In this document: positions 1 through 9,241 of the stretch, in pieces
Position numbering within the stretch: the first letter of the stretch is position 1
How the letters are laid out: each line of letters starts with the position of its first letter
From: Bacillota bacterium
GTDB taxonomy: Bacteria > Bacillota > Proteinivoracia > UBA4975
Reading direction: 5' to 3'
DNA length: 64,000 nt
Assembly (NCBI GenBank): GCA_012523545.1
Contig: JAAYIH010000027.1
Coordinates: 79,073-143,072, forward strand
Made by a program: the position numbers and the translations under genes
The notes under the pieces: model-generated
Databases searched by the model: none
Told to the model about the DNA's origin: nothing
Seen by the model: the letters and a program-made list of their open reading frames with translations, nothing else

Positions 1-2
1 GG

Positions 3-362
3 CTTCAGGGCGACTTCCGGCAATCCTTCAGCGAACAAAAGTTTTATTTCCGCCTGGAGGACGCCCTGTTCTATGGCCTCATCGACCGGGTATTGGTGGC
101 CGACGAATTTGTCGCAGTCCTGGATTTCAAGAGCAACAGGATTCCCCCGGAGGGGATTGAATCCTTGCGGGAAAGCTATGCGCCCCAGCTGCAATTTTAC
201 GCCCTGGCGGCGGGGAAAATTTACAAGAAACCGGTGCGCGCTTTTTTGCAAATGCTGCGCCTGCCGCCCGGCCGGCAGCTGGTGGAAATAGACGTAACGG
301 CGGAAGCGTTGCGCCGCCTGGAGGAGGAACTGAAACAGTTTGTCCGCTATTGCCGGGGCTGA
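3..362 (+). CDS. addA: C-terminal fragment of AddA-type helicase-nuclease (PD-(D/E)XK nuclease domain), truncated by the window edge
   Basis: Open frame from the left edge: LQGDFRQSFSEQKFYFRLEDALFYGLIDRVLVADEFVAVLDFKSNR, with LIDRV...VLDFKSN typical of the AddA/RecB nuclease motif; stop at 362. Confidence 0.7.
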   Translation, partial: LQGDFRQSFSEQKFYFRLEDALFYGLIDRVLVADEFVAVLDFKSNRIPPEGIESLRESYAPQLQFYALAAGKIYKKPVRAFLQMLRLPPGRQLVEIDVTAEALRRLEEELKQFVRYCRG

Positions 363-382
363 GCGCCGGGTTGAGGGCAAAA

Positions 383-405
383 AAAACACCCCTGCGGGGT
401 GTTTT
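383..405. terminator. Intrinsic terminator between convergent genes
   Basis: AAAACACCCC-TGC-GGGGTGTTTT perfect hairpin. Confidence 0.75.
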
Positions 406-2230
406 AGCTTTTCAGCAAAGGTTTTAGCCAGGAAGCCAGGTCACCAAACCAGGCCAGGTCGCCGTGGCCGCCGTCGGCATGCTCCTTGTAAACCGGTTGG
501 GCGCCCTGTTCCCTGAGGGCGGCGACAATTTCCCGGACTGGTTCTACGGGGACGACGCTGTCCTTGGCCCCGTGTACTACCAGCAATGCCATCTTCCTGG
601 CGTTGGCGCTGAAATCCAGGGGATTGAACGTGTACGCTGCGCCAAAATCTTCCCCCGCCAGGGGCAGGGCGGGGATGCCGGCAATGGCGGCCAGGCCGGC
701 AAAATGATCGGGATGGCGCAGGCCGATATGCCAGGCGCCAAATCCGCCCTTGCCCAGGCCGCCCACAAACAACTTGTTCCAGTCCAGGGGCAGGCGCGTG
801 CGCAGCAGAGCCAGATTGTGCATTACATCGGCCTCGTCCAGGTCGAGATACAAGCTGCCGGCGGTGCGCGCCCGGGGGAAGAGCAGGATTAGTCCCAGCT
901 TGTCTGCCAGTTTGTGCAATTCGGCTTCGCCGGCCAGTTCCTGCTCGGTTGTTTCCTCGCCGTGGAGCAGCATCAGCAACGGCCACTTGTGGTCGAGGTC
1001 AAAACCTTTGGGCAAGTACAGGCTGTATGGCTGCAAGCTGCCGTCCACCTGGGAGCGAAAAGCATAACGGGACAGTCCCGGTTTGGGCGGCAGAGGGTTG
1101 AGGCCGTTGCGGAGGTCATCCCTGATGCGGCGGGCTTCCGCCAGTTTGCTCAGATCCGGGGGCGCCCACGTGCAGGCATCCAGTTCCTGAGTCAGCCACT
1201 CCAGTTGGGCCAGCGCGGTATGGACGGCGCCGGGATACAGGCAGTTGATGTCCTCTTCCAGTTTGAGCAGATCTTCTTGCAGGGAGCTCAGTTCCTGGGG
1301 ATTGAGCACGTAAATGGCGTGTTCCTTTTTAAAGTGTTTGCCTCCGCCCTCGCCGCGGATTTCCAGGGTGTACTCTCCGGTGGGCAGGGGGCGCTGGGGG
1401 CTCCAGCGCAAAGTCCAGTGGTGGGCGCCGTCGGCCAGTTCGACGGAGGAACTGTGGTGTTCCAGAATGCGTTCCCCGTCCCTGATGCGCAGCTCCAGTT
1501 GGGCGGGACAGGTGCAGGGGTTCAACAGCCCCACATTGATTTGCACAGGACTGGCGCCCCGCCAGCAATTGCAGGTCAAATAGGACTGGGCCAGCGGGCG
1601 GGTTGTCGTCCCGAAACTAATCCGGACGGGAACGAGGCGAGGCAACTGCGGGGCCGGGCTGTCAAAATTCGGATCGGTTATAAGCTGGAAGAATTGCCGG
1701 CCCGGTTGCCGCACGAAGGTAAGGTTGACTGCTATAGTTTCATACAGCAAAGGCCGCAACGGCGGCAACAGCGACCAGGGAACGGTTACGGAAAAAACGG
1801 CCGTGCCGTTGCTTTTTTGCAGGCGGTATTTTATTTTGGACCAATCTGTCAGAGGCGCGCAGTTTCCGTTGCTGGTGACTGTGGCGTGGATTTGGGGCGC
1901 CTTGGTGGTTCCGGCCAGTCCCAGGGTGAAATAACAGGGCGTCGACTGGCAATCGGTTTGACGGGACAGGGTCAGGACCATGCCATCACCGTGCCGCCAT
2001 GCCTGGGGCCCCGCCGGGTCCACCGCTCCCTCCACAGCAACGGCGAGATACAGGTTGTCATAATCACAGGCCCAAAATGAAGGGATTGTTTGTTCCGAGG
2101 TGGTTCCCGTCGCCGTCAGGGGGAGCAGGGCCATCTCATCCCGGGCGGGAAAGCGCTTGTGCTCGGCGGAAAACGGTACGGAAAAGGCCGCCCGCGGTCC
2201 CGACGGCGTTGGATACAATTCAAAGGCCAT
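404..2230 (-). CDS. Large protein with C-terminal alpha/beta-hydrolase (esterase/PHB-depolymerase-like) domain and N-terminal beta-rich region
   Basis: ATG at 2230 (MAFELYP) preceded by AAGGAGGTG; C-terminal YSLYLPKGFD...LLMLLHG...GLGKGGFGAW...HGAKDSVVP...GGHGD. The longer upstream ORF overlaps ttcA and was trimmed. Confidence 0.6.
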   Translation of the reverse strand: MAFELYPTPSGPRAAFSVPFSAEHKRFPARDEMALLPLTATGTTSEQTIPSFWACDYDNLYLAVAVEGAVDPAGPQAWRHGDGMVLTLSRQTDCQSTPCYFTLGLAGTTKAPQIHATVTSNGNCAPLTDWSKIKYRLQKSNGTAVFSVTVPWSLLPPLRPLLYETIAVNLTFVRQPGRQFFQLITDPNFDSPAPQLPRLVPVRISFGTTTRPLAQSYLTCNCWRGASPVQINVGLLNPCTCPAQLELRIRDGERILEHHSSSVELADGAHHWTLRWSPQRPLPTGEYTLEIRGEGGGKHFKKEHAIYVLNPQELSSLQEDLLKLEEDINCLYPGAVHTALAQLEWLTQELDACTWAPPDLSKLAEARRIRDDLRNGLNPLPPKPGLSRYAFRSQVDGSLQPYSLYLPKGFDLDHKWPLLMLLHGEETTEQELAGEAELHKLADKLGLILLFPRARTAGSLYLDLDEADVMHNLALLRTRLPLDWNKLFVGGLGKGGFGAWHIGLRHPDHFAGLAAIAGIPALPLAGEDFGAAYTFNPLDFSANARKMALLVVHGAKDSVVPVEPVREIVAALREQGAQPVYKEHADGGHGDLAWFGDLASWLKPLLKS

Positions 2231-2318
2231 GCCGGCCACCTCCTTAACGCATATATATTTCGCTTCCTGCCAGGTAAAGTCCTGCATATTTGCAGCAACG
2301 ACGGCGGACATAGTATAA

Positions 2319-3038
2319 TTAAAATTGTTGAGCCCACAGGTTTTTGACCGCTGCCAGCAACCTTTTGGGTATAAGCGGGTCCTGTTGGGCCTGGCTTGCC
2401 AGCAGTTCCTTGATGTGCTGGCGTTTGCTGTTGCCATTGGCCGGACAAGGGTTGTGGACAACGGGCAGGCCCAATTTTAGGGCCACCTGCGCCGTTGTTT
2501 TTTCGCTGACGTACAACATGGGCCGGATGAGGCGGAGGCCGGCGCGGTCCAACAGTGTGACGGGCTGGAAACAAGCAATCCGGCCGGCATAAAACATGTT
2601 GAGAAAGACGGTTTCAATGGCGTCGTCGCTGTGATGGCCCAGGGCCACCACATTGCAGCCCAGTTCTCTGGCGGCTTCGTTGAGGGCGCCGTGGCGCAGT
2701 TTTGAGCACAGTGAACAGGGGTTGGTTTCCTTACGCAGCTCAAATAATATGGTTGCAATTTGCGTAGGAACAATTTTACAGGGAACGTTGTATTCGTTAC
2801 ACAGGCGGACCACTGCAGTCCAATCGCTGCCGGGCCAGCCCATGTCAACAATTATCGCCGTCAGGGAAAAGCGCACGGGAATCATGTGCCGCAGTTGGGT
2901 GAGGGTGTACAAGGTGGTCAGGCTGTCCTTGCCTCCCGAAACTCCCACTGCCACCCGGTCGCCTTCTCTCAGCATGTCGTACTCCCAAACCAGCCTTTTA
3001 ACCGGCGGGAACAGGTGTTGATGAAAGGGCAAACCCAT
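2319..3038 (-). CDS. PP-loop ATPase, TtcA-like tRNA 2-thiocytidine biosynthesis protein
   Basis: VSGGKDSLTTLYTL PP-loop; CSLCSKLRHGALNEAARELG with CxxC; ALGHHSDD motif. Confidence 0.8.
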   Translation of the reverse strand: MGLPFHQHLFPPVKRLVWEYDMLREGDRVAVGVSGGKDSLTTLYTLTQLRHMIPVRFSLTAIIVDMGWPGSDWTAVVRLCNEYNVPCKIVPTQIATILFELRKETNPCSLCSKLRHGALNEAARELGCNVVALGHHSDDAIETVFLNMFYAGRIACFQPVTLLDRAGLRLIRPMLYVSEKTTAQVALKLGLPVVHNPCPANGNSKRQHIKELLASQAQQDPLIPKRLLAAVKNLWAQQF

Positions 3039-3123
3039 TTTTTCACCCCCGCTGAGATTATAGCACACAGCAATTGCAATCGGGACCAGGCAAATTCCGA
3101 TGCACAAAAAAGGAGGCATGTTT

Positions 3124-4131
3124 ATGCGCTACAAAAACTTGGGTTCCACAGATATCAGAGCTTCTGTCCTGGGGTTTGGCGGCATCCCCATCCAAAGGGT
3201 GAGCACAGAAACGGCTGTGGAAATACTGGCGGAATGCAAAGCCCATGGCATCAACTTCATTGACACGGCGCGGATGTACACCGACAGCGAAGATAAGATC
3301 GGGGCGTATTTCCGGGCCCATGGCCGCCAGGGCTGGTATGTCGCCACCAAGTCCCCGGCCAGGGACTATGCAGGTATGCAGAAAGATATTAATATCAGCC
3401 TGGGCAAAATGGGCTGCGACTATATCGACCTGTACCAGCTGCACAATGTCGGCACCCTTGCCGATCTGCAAAGAGCTCTGCAGGCCGACGGCGCCATGGC
3501 GGCACTGGAAGAAGCCAGGACCAAAGGCCTGGTGCGCCATATCGGCATTACCGGTCACAAGCCGGAAGTCCTTGAGGCGGCGGTGGATACCGGCCGTTTC
3601 GCCACCATCCAGATTCCCTTCAGCGCCCTGGAACAGCAAGGCATAGCGGTGATGAAAAAAGCCAGGGAAAAAGGCATGGGCGTCATTGCCATGAAGCCGC
3701 TGGCCGGGGGCGCCTTGACGGCGGCTGCCGCGGCCCTGGACTTCATTTTCAACAGCCCGTGGGTCGATGTGGCCATCCCCGGCATGGATGCAGTGGAACA
3801 AGTGCGGGAAAACTGCAGCGTGTTGGAAAAGGGCGCCACGCCGGAACAGAAGCGGGAATTGGACGAGCTTATAGCCAGCCTGGGTTCCCAGTTTTGCCGC
3901 CGCTGCGAGTACTGCCAGCCCTGTCCCGCCGGTCTGAAAATACCCTCCATGTTTTTGTTTGAAGGGTACTATACCAGGTACAATCTCAGGGAATGGGCCC
4001 TGGAGAGGTACGTCTCCTTGCCCGTCAAAGCTTCGGAGTGTACGCAGTGCGGGGTATGCGAAACCCGGTGCCCCTATGAGTTGCCCATCCGGGAGATGCT
4101 GAAACAAGTTGCAGCCACCATGGAAAAATAA
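3124..4131 (+). CDS. Aldo/keto reductase with C-terminal 4Fe-4S ferredoxin-type cysteine motifs
   Basis: YKNLGSTDIRASVLGFGGIPIQ, GINFIDTARMY; C-terminal CRRCEYCQPC and CTQCGVCETRCPYELPI; GGAGG 7 nt upstream of the ATG. Confidence 0.85.
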   Translation: MRYKNLGSTDIRASVLGFGGIPIQRVSTETAVEILAECKAHGINFIDTARMYTDSEDKIGAYFRAHGRQGWYVATKSPARDYAGMQKDINISLGKMGCDYIDLYQLHNVGTLADLQRALQADGAMAALEEARTKGLVRHIGITGHKPEVLEAAVDTGRFATIQIPFSALEQQGIAVMKKAREKGMGVIAMKPLAGGALTAAAAALDFIFNSPWVDVAIPGMDAVEQVRENCSVLEKGATPEQKRELDELIASLGSQFCRRCEYCQPCPAGLKIPSMFLFEGYYTRYNLREWALERYVSLPVKASECTQCGVCETRCPYELPIREMLKQVAATMEK

Positions 4132-4151
4132 GCAGGGTTTTTGCCCCAATA

Positions 4152-4180
4152 AAAAAGTAACAGCCCGGCCGTTACTTTTT
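4152..4180. terminator. Bidirectional intrinsic terminator
   Basis: AAAAAGTAAC-agcccggcc-GTTACTTTTT. Confidence 0.75.
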
Positions 4181-4843
4181 TATATTGTTTATATTGAGCA
4201 CGTCGGCGTATTCCTTTAAGGCCTGACGGCCAAGGTCGCTGAGGCGGTAGTGCCCCCGTTCCGCCCGCTCAAACCAGCGGTAGTAATTCTTTTGCAGTAT
4301 AGAAGGCGCCCTGGCAATGCCGGTGGCGGCGACGATGTCCCGGGGACGCTGCAGCCCTGCATCTACGGCCTGGGCCACCAGCAGGGCCTGTTCGCGGTAG
4401 GCTGTGACCAGGGGGCGGCCGCTGCTGCCGCCGGTGTTGTAATCTCCCGACCGTGCGGCAATTTCCCGCAGCAACAGTTTATGGGCGCCGGAATCCCGGC
4501 GCGGGGTTTGCGCAACCGGATCGCAGACGACATCCACCAGCCCCCGGGAAGAAACCGTCATCAGCCCCAACCCCAGCGCGCGGCACAGGCGCACGATGCC
4601 CCGCCAGCGCCTGGTCCCCATGTTGTCCGGGCGGGGCACGGCCAGGAAGACATTGCTGCAAATGCGCTGGCGGTCTATACCCTGCAGTACCAGGTCCAGG
4701 TTAAAGCGGGTTTTGAGCTCGACGATGAGCAGTTCTTTTCCCCGGGTTGCGGTCAGGTCGCAGTTTCTGACCTCAGCGCGGACGAGAAAGCCCAGTTTTT
4801 CCAGGTGGTTTTTTACCGGTTGGTACAGCTCCGTTTCTTTCAT
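4172..4843 (-). CDS. DUF2161-like putative PD-(D/E)XK phosphodiesterase-type protein
   Basis: KNHLEKLGFLVRAEVRNCDLTATRGKELLIVELKTRFNLDLVLQGIDRQ, matching remembered DUF2161 architecture. Confidence 0.65.
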   Translation of the reverse strand: MKETELYQPVKNHLEKLGFLVRAEVRNCDLTATRGKELLIVELKTRFNLDLVLQGIDRQRICSNVFLAVPRPDNMGTRRWRGIVRLCRALGLGLMTVSSRGLVDVVCDPVAQTPRRDSGAHKLLLREIAARSGDYNTGGSSGRPLVTAYREQALLVAQAVDAGLQRPRDIVAATGIARAPSILQKNYYRWFERAERGHYRLSDLGRQALKEYADVLNINNIKK

Positions 4844-5060
4844 ACCCTCTCCCCCATTCGGTATCCCGGGCCACCCGGCACAGGGATATCGGGTCAGATT
4901 GCCTTTTGCCTAGATTATACCAGTCCCGCTCCCGGGTGCAATGCGCAGGTTCCTTTTCCCAGGTGCCCGGCGAGGAACCCCGCCCGAGTTTTGCCGGGGG
5001 CGGGGATTTGCTATAATGTACAGGAACTGGGTGCAATAGCGAGAAAAGGGGGATTTACCT

Positions 5061-6008
5061 TTGCAAATACTGATCAATGCCAAAATCAGTCCCGAGCATC
5101 TGGACAAGATCCGCGCCGGTTTTCCCGGCGTCGAAGTGTTGCAGGCGGAAAGTGCCGCCGAGGCCGTGCGCCTGGCGCAGCAGGCCGAGGTCATAGTGAC
5201 ATGGGGCCATAATTTTCGGGAAGAATTTCTGGCCAGCCCCAGCCTGCGCTGGATTCATGCCCTCAGCGCCGGAGTGGAAGGGTTGCTGTTGCCGCCGGTG
5301 GTGGAAGGCAGAATCCTGCTCTCCAATTCCAGCGGCATTCACGGGATACCGATTGCCGAACATACCTTTGCCCTTTTCCTCTCTTTCAGCCGCGGCCTGT
5401 ACCGCTTCGGCAAGTACCAGGCTGAAAAGCGGTGGCAACGGGATGTGCCCCTCAGCGAGTTGCGGGGCAAGACCCTGGGCATCGTTGGCCTGGGCCGCAT
5501 TGGCCTGGAAGTGGCCCGTCTGGGCAATGCCTTTGGGATGAGGGTGCTGGGGGTTAAGCGCAATCCCGGCCAGCCCCCCGAAGGGGTCAACCGGGTGGTG
5601 AGCATGGAGGGATTGGAACTGGTGCTCAAAGAGAGCGATTTCCTGGTCCTAACCGTGCCCCTGACACCGGAAACCCGCGGCCTGATAGGCGCCAAAGAAC
5701 TGGCTCTTATGAAGCCCACGGCGATACTGGTCAATGTCGCCCGGGGCGAGACGGTGGATGAGGCCGCCCTGGCCGAGGCCCTGAAAAACGGGGTCATAGC
5801 CGGAGCGGGGCTTGATGTGTTTGCCACAGAGCCACTGCCCGCTGACTCGCCGCTCTGGCAACTGGACAACTGCATCATTACTCCTCACTGCGCGGCCCAG
5901 TCCCCGCAGTACATGAGCAGGGCCACCGACTTGTTCTGCCGCAACCTGGATGCGTACATCAAAGGCGAAGCCTTGCCGACCCTGGTCAATCCACAGCGCG
6001 GGTATTGA
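5061..6008 (+). CDS. D-2-hydroxyacid dehydrogenase (NAD-binding)
   Basis: LRGKTLGIVGLGRIGLEVARLGNAFGMRV Rossmann motif; NVARGETVDEAAL; TTG start. Confidence 0.85.
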   Translation: MQILINAKISPEHLDKIRAGFPGVEVLQAESAAEAVRLAQQAEVIVTWGHNFREEFLASPSLRWIHALSAGVEGLLLPPVVEGRILLSNSSGIHGIPIAEHTFALFLSFSRGLYRFGKYQAEKRWQRDVPLSELRGKTLGIVGLGRIGLEVARLGNAFGMRVLGVKRNPGQPPEGVNRVVSMEGLELVLKESDFLVLTVPLTPETRGLIGAKELALMKPTAILVNVARGETVDEAALAEALKNGVIAGAGLDVFATEPLPADSPLWQLDNCIITPHCAAQSPQYMSRATDLFCRNLDAYIKGEALPTLVNPQRGY

Positions 6009-6012
6009 GGCC

Positions 6013-6936
6013 ATGAAGCATTCCGAAGTTGTTGTCGTGGGCAGCATTAATATGGACCTGGTCTTTGCGGTGCCGCAGCTGCCCCGGCCGGGAGAAACGG
6101 CGACGGGGGCACAGTTTTCTTCCTGTCCCGGCGGCAAGGGGGCCAATCAGGCCGTTGCCGCCGCCCGGCTGGGCGTAAACACGGCTTTGGTGGGCTGCGT
6201 GGGCGATGACGCCTGCGGCCGCAAAATGCTGGCGTTGCTGGAGCAGGAGGGCGTGGATTGCACCCGGGTGACCAGGGTCCCGCAACCCACCGGTTGTGCC
6301 GGCATCTTTGTGGATAACCGTGGAGAAAACTGCATCGCCGTTGCCGACGGGGCCAATGCCCGGGTCAGCGCCCAAACCATTGTCCGGGCAGAAGCTGTCA
6401 TTGCCGGGGCCAAGGTCCTGCTGGTGCAGCTGGAAATTCCCCTGGAGGCAGTGCGGGCGGCTCTGCAAATCGCCCGGGCTGCCGGCGTAATTACCATCCT
6501 CGACCCCGCCCCCGCCCGGGAACTGGACGAGGACCTGCTGGGCCTGGCTGATTACCTCACCCCCAATGCCGGGGAGGCTTCGCAACTCACCGGCAGCCAC
6601 GTACATTGCTGGAACACCGCGGCCGCTGCCGCCCGGGAATTGCGGGCCAAGAGCGGGGGGACGGTGCTGGTCACCATGGGCAAGTACGGGGCATTTTTCA
6701 GCTCCCCGGCGGGCGAAGTGCGGATAACCGCTCCCAGGGTCGCCGCCGTGGACTCCACTGCGGCGGGGGATGCCTTCAACGGCGCCCTGGCGGTTGCTCT
6801 GGCCAGGGGCGTTGAGCCCGACCGGGCGGCGGATATCGCCGTCGTCGCAGGCGCCCTGGCGGCAACCAGGGCTGGCGCCCAGCCCTCTTTGCCCACCCGG
6901 GAGCAGTTGGCAAAGGCTGTGGCGTTGCCATGGTAA
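6013..6936 (+). CDS. rbsK: Ribokinase / PfkB carbohydrate kinase
   Basis: VVGSINMDLVFAVPQLPRPGETATG...CPGGKGANQAVAAARLG and C-terminal DSTAAGDAFNGALAVAL. Confidence 0.88.
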   Translation: MKHSEVVVVGSINMDLVFAVPQLPRPGETATGAQFSSCPGGKGANQAVAAARLGVNTALVGCVGDDACGRKMLALLEQEGVDCTRVTRVPQPTGCAGIFVDNRGENCIAVADGANARVSAQTIVRAEAVIAGAKVLLVQLEIPLEAVRAALQIARAAGVITILDPAPARELDEDLLGLADYLTPNAGEASQLTGSHVHCWNTAAAAARELRAKSGGTVLVTMGKYGAFFSSPAGEVRITAPRVAAVDSTAAGDAFNGALAVALARGVEPDRAADIAVVAGALAATRAGAQPSLPTREQLAKAVALPW

Positions 6937-7838
6937 CCAAACTCATACTGGATGTCGACCCCGGCATCGACGCTGCCCTGGCCCTGGTGACGGCCTGTTG
7001 CTGGGACAAAGCAGAACTGCTGGGCGTGGGCGCAGTGGCCGGGGCCCGGCCCCTGGACGAAGCCGTGGCCAATGCTGCCGGTATCTTAAAGGAAATGGGC
7101 TGCCCGGCGCAGGTTTTCCCGGGCGCCTCTCTGCCCCTGCACGGAAAGCGGCAACAGGCTTCCGGCCTGCGCGGGCTTGGCGGCCTGGGCCACTGGCGCG
7201 CGGCGCCCGACCCGGACAGGGTTTCTCCAACCCACGCCGCCCTATTTATCGCCCAGGCGGCGCGGGCCCATCCCGGCCAGGTGGCCCTGGTGGCCGCCGG
7301 ACCCCTGACCAATGTGGCGCTGGCTTTGGAATACCATCCCCAGGACGTGGCGCAATTGGCTGCCCTTGTGCTCATGGGCGGCGTTGTCAACGGCGGAAAG
7401 ACCGTCACCCCGGCGGCGGAGTACAATATTTTTGCCGATGCCGCTGCGGCGGACATTGTCCTCAATTCCGGCCTGAATACAGTGGTAATCGGGCAGGATA
7501 CAGCCCGGGAGGTTTTTCTGGACGCCGGCGATATCTGCCGCCTGGCCGGCGGCGGCAAGGCGGCCCGGGCCGTGGTCGCCTTGGCCGGTCCCTGGGTGCG
7601 GGAATTGTCGGCCCTGCCCCTCCACGCGCCCCTGGCCTTGCTGGCGGCGGTGCAGCCTTGCCTCTTTGCCTTCGGTGAGGCGGCCGTTGCGGTGGAGGCC
7701 CGGGGCGATTGGACCAGCGGCTGCATCCTCGCCGATTGGGAGGGCAAGCACAATTGGCCCAACAAGGTGCAAATCGCCCTGCAGGTTGATGCCCGGCGGA
7801 GCAAGGAATTGCTTTTGGACCTGTGGACCCGGTGTTAG
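6930..7838 (+). CDS. Inosine-uridine nucleoside hydrolase (IunH) family protein
   Basis: LILDVDPGIDAALAL near the N-terminus, VALVAAGPLTNVALAL, LVLMGGVVNGG; overlaps rbsK by 7 bp. Confidence 0.8.
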   Translation: MVTKLILDVDPGIDAALALVTACCWDKAELLGVGAVAGARPLDEAVANAAGILKEMGCPAQVFPGASLPLHGKRQQASGLRGLGGLGHWRAAPDPDRVSPTHAALFIAQAARAHPGQVALVAAGPLTNVALALEYHPQDVAQLAALVLMGGVVNGGKTVTPAAEYNIFADAAAADIVLNSGLNTVVIGQDTAREVFLDAGDICRLAGGGKAARAVVALAGPWVRELSALPLHAPLALLAAVQPCLFAFGEAAVAVEARGDWTSGCILADWEGKHNWPNKVQIALQVDARRSKELLLDLWTRC

Positions 7839-7917
7839 CGGCGCCGGGTCTTTGCATATACATAGAGAGAGTGGGACGCCCGCTATTGGTGCGGGTTTCT
7901 GTTTTGGAGGGATGAAG

Positions 7918-9132
7918 ATGAAAAAGGGGCTGGCCTGGCTGGCAGCCTTAACCCTCCTTGGCCTGTGGCTCGGGGGATGCGGCAGGGAAGCGCAGATTTG
8001 GCGCAATTACGGCGGCGACGGGGGCCGGACACTGACCGCCCGGGGGAGGGGACCCAACAAACCGCGCCTGCTCTGGGTAACCGACCTGGAGGGGATCAAC
8101 CCCGGCAGCCCGGTGGTGGACGAAAAGGAAAAAATCTACGTGCCCCATTCGGGGGGCAGCCTCACCCAAGTCGACAAAGACGGCACAGTTCAGTGGCGCT
8201 TTGACAGCTGGGTCAGCGGCAGCAGCACTCTGCCCCCCTACCTGCTGGTGCAGCCCGGCGGCAAAATTCTGATGTCTACCCAGCCTCCCCACGAAGAAAC
8301 CTTTCAGCTCAGCCGCAGGGGTGAAACCATATTGGGGGTGGGCTGGCTGCCCTGGCCGGCGGCAGTCAGTCCCGTTTCCACCAGCAGCGGGTACACCGTG
8401 GCTTGCCACCAATACGTTACTGAGACGGGCTTAATCGCCTTGCGGGTGTTCGGCACAGTCAAGGGGGGAGAGGCGCTGTGGCGGCGGGACTTTTATGCTC
8501 CCGACCGGTCCTTTTTTGCCAGCAACCCGGCGGTTCTGGAAGACGGCAGGTCCTTTGTGTTCGTCGAGACCGACGTCGGGGACAATTTCCTGCTGGCCAT
8601 GGACGGGGCGGGACAGGTTTTGTGGCGGGCGGAGTTCCTGCGCGAGGAAACCCGGGGCGTGGGCGCCGCCATAGCCGTCGCCCCGGACGGCACGGTGTAC
8701 TTTGGCACCCCGCGCATCGAAGATATTGCCAGGGTCTACACCCCCGGCTGGCTCTATGCAGTGAAGGAGGGCCAGGTGCTGTGGCGGGCCGAAGCGGGGC
8801 AGCACATTGAGCAAATAATGGTGGCCCCCGGGTTGGTGGTGGCCAACGTGTTGCGCACCAAGCTCCTGGCCCTGGACCCCGGCGGCAAGGAGCTGTGGCA
8901 GCACCGGCTGGAGGGCTGGGAAAGCAATGGGGTCATGGACAGCCGGGGTTGCATTTACATGGCCGGCGTCAAAAACGGCACGGTGCAGATCAAGGCCATT
9001 GATGCCCGGGGCCGGGAAAGGTGGACCTTTGACACCCGCCAGCGGGCCGAAGCCGTTTCATACCTGGTGCTGGTCAACAAAAGGCTTTACCTGGCCAGCG
9101 CCGACGGCAAGTTAATGGCCATTTCCGATTAG
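7918..9132 (+). CDS. Secreted lipoprotein with PQQ-type/WD-like beta-propeller repeats
   Basis: Signal peptide MKKGLAWLAALTLLGLWLGGC (lipobox LGGC); repeats such as VDKDGTVQWRFD, MDGAGQVLWRAEF, LDPGGKELWQHRL, IDARGRERWTFD. Confidence 0.75.
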   Translation: MKKGLAWLAALTLLGLWLGGCGREAQIWRNYGGDGGRTLTARGRGPNKPRLLWVTDLEGINPGSPVVDEKEKIYVPHSGGSLTQVDKDGTVQWRFDSWVSGSSTLPPYLLVQPGGKILMSTQPPHEETFQLSRRGETILGVGWLPWPAAVSPVSTSSGYTVACHQYVTETGLIALRVFGTVKGGEALWRRDFYAPDRSFFASNPAVLEDGRSFVFVETDVGDNFLLAMDGAGQVLWRAEFLREETRGVGAAIAVAPDGTVYFGTPRIEDIARVYTPGWLYAVKEGQVLWRAEAGQHIEQIMVAPGLVVANVLRTKLLALDPGGKELWQHRLEGWESNGVMDSRGCIYMAGVKNGTVQIKAIDARGRERWTFDTRQRAEAVSYLVLVNKRLYLASADGKLMAISD

Positions 9133-9141
9133 CGCAACCGG

Positions 9142-9166
9142 CAGCCGGGAAGTTCCCGGCTGTTTT
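9142..9166 (+). terminator. Intrinsic terminator after lipoprotein gene
   Basis: CAGCCGGGA-AGT-TCCCGGCTG-TTTT. Confidence 0.7.
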
Positions 9167-9183
9167 GCTGCCCGGCCGGATTA

Positions 9184-9212
9184 TTGAGAATTGCAGGTGA
9201 CTGTGGCATAAT
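9184..9212 (+). promoter_or_regulatory. Candidate sigma-70-type promoter for tnaA
   Basis: TTGAGA - 17 nt - CATAAT, about 30 bp before the tnaA ATG. Confidence 0.45.
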
Positions 9213-9241
9213 GAGAGAGAAAACAGATGGGAGGGAAGAGA

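Noticed and set aside
3058-4149. 363-aa minus-strand ORF
   Set aside because: Antisense to the aldo/keto reductase, which has clear motifs and an RBS.
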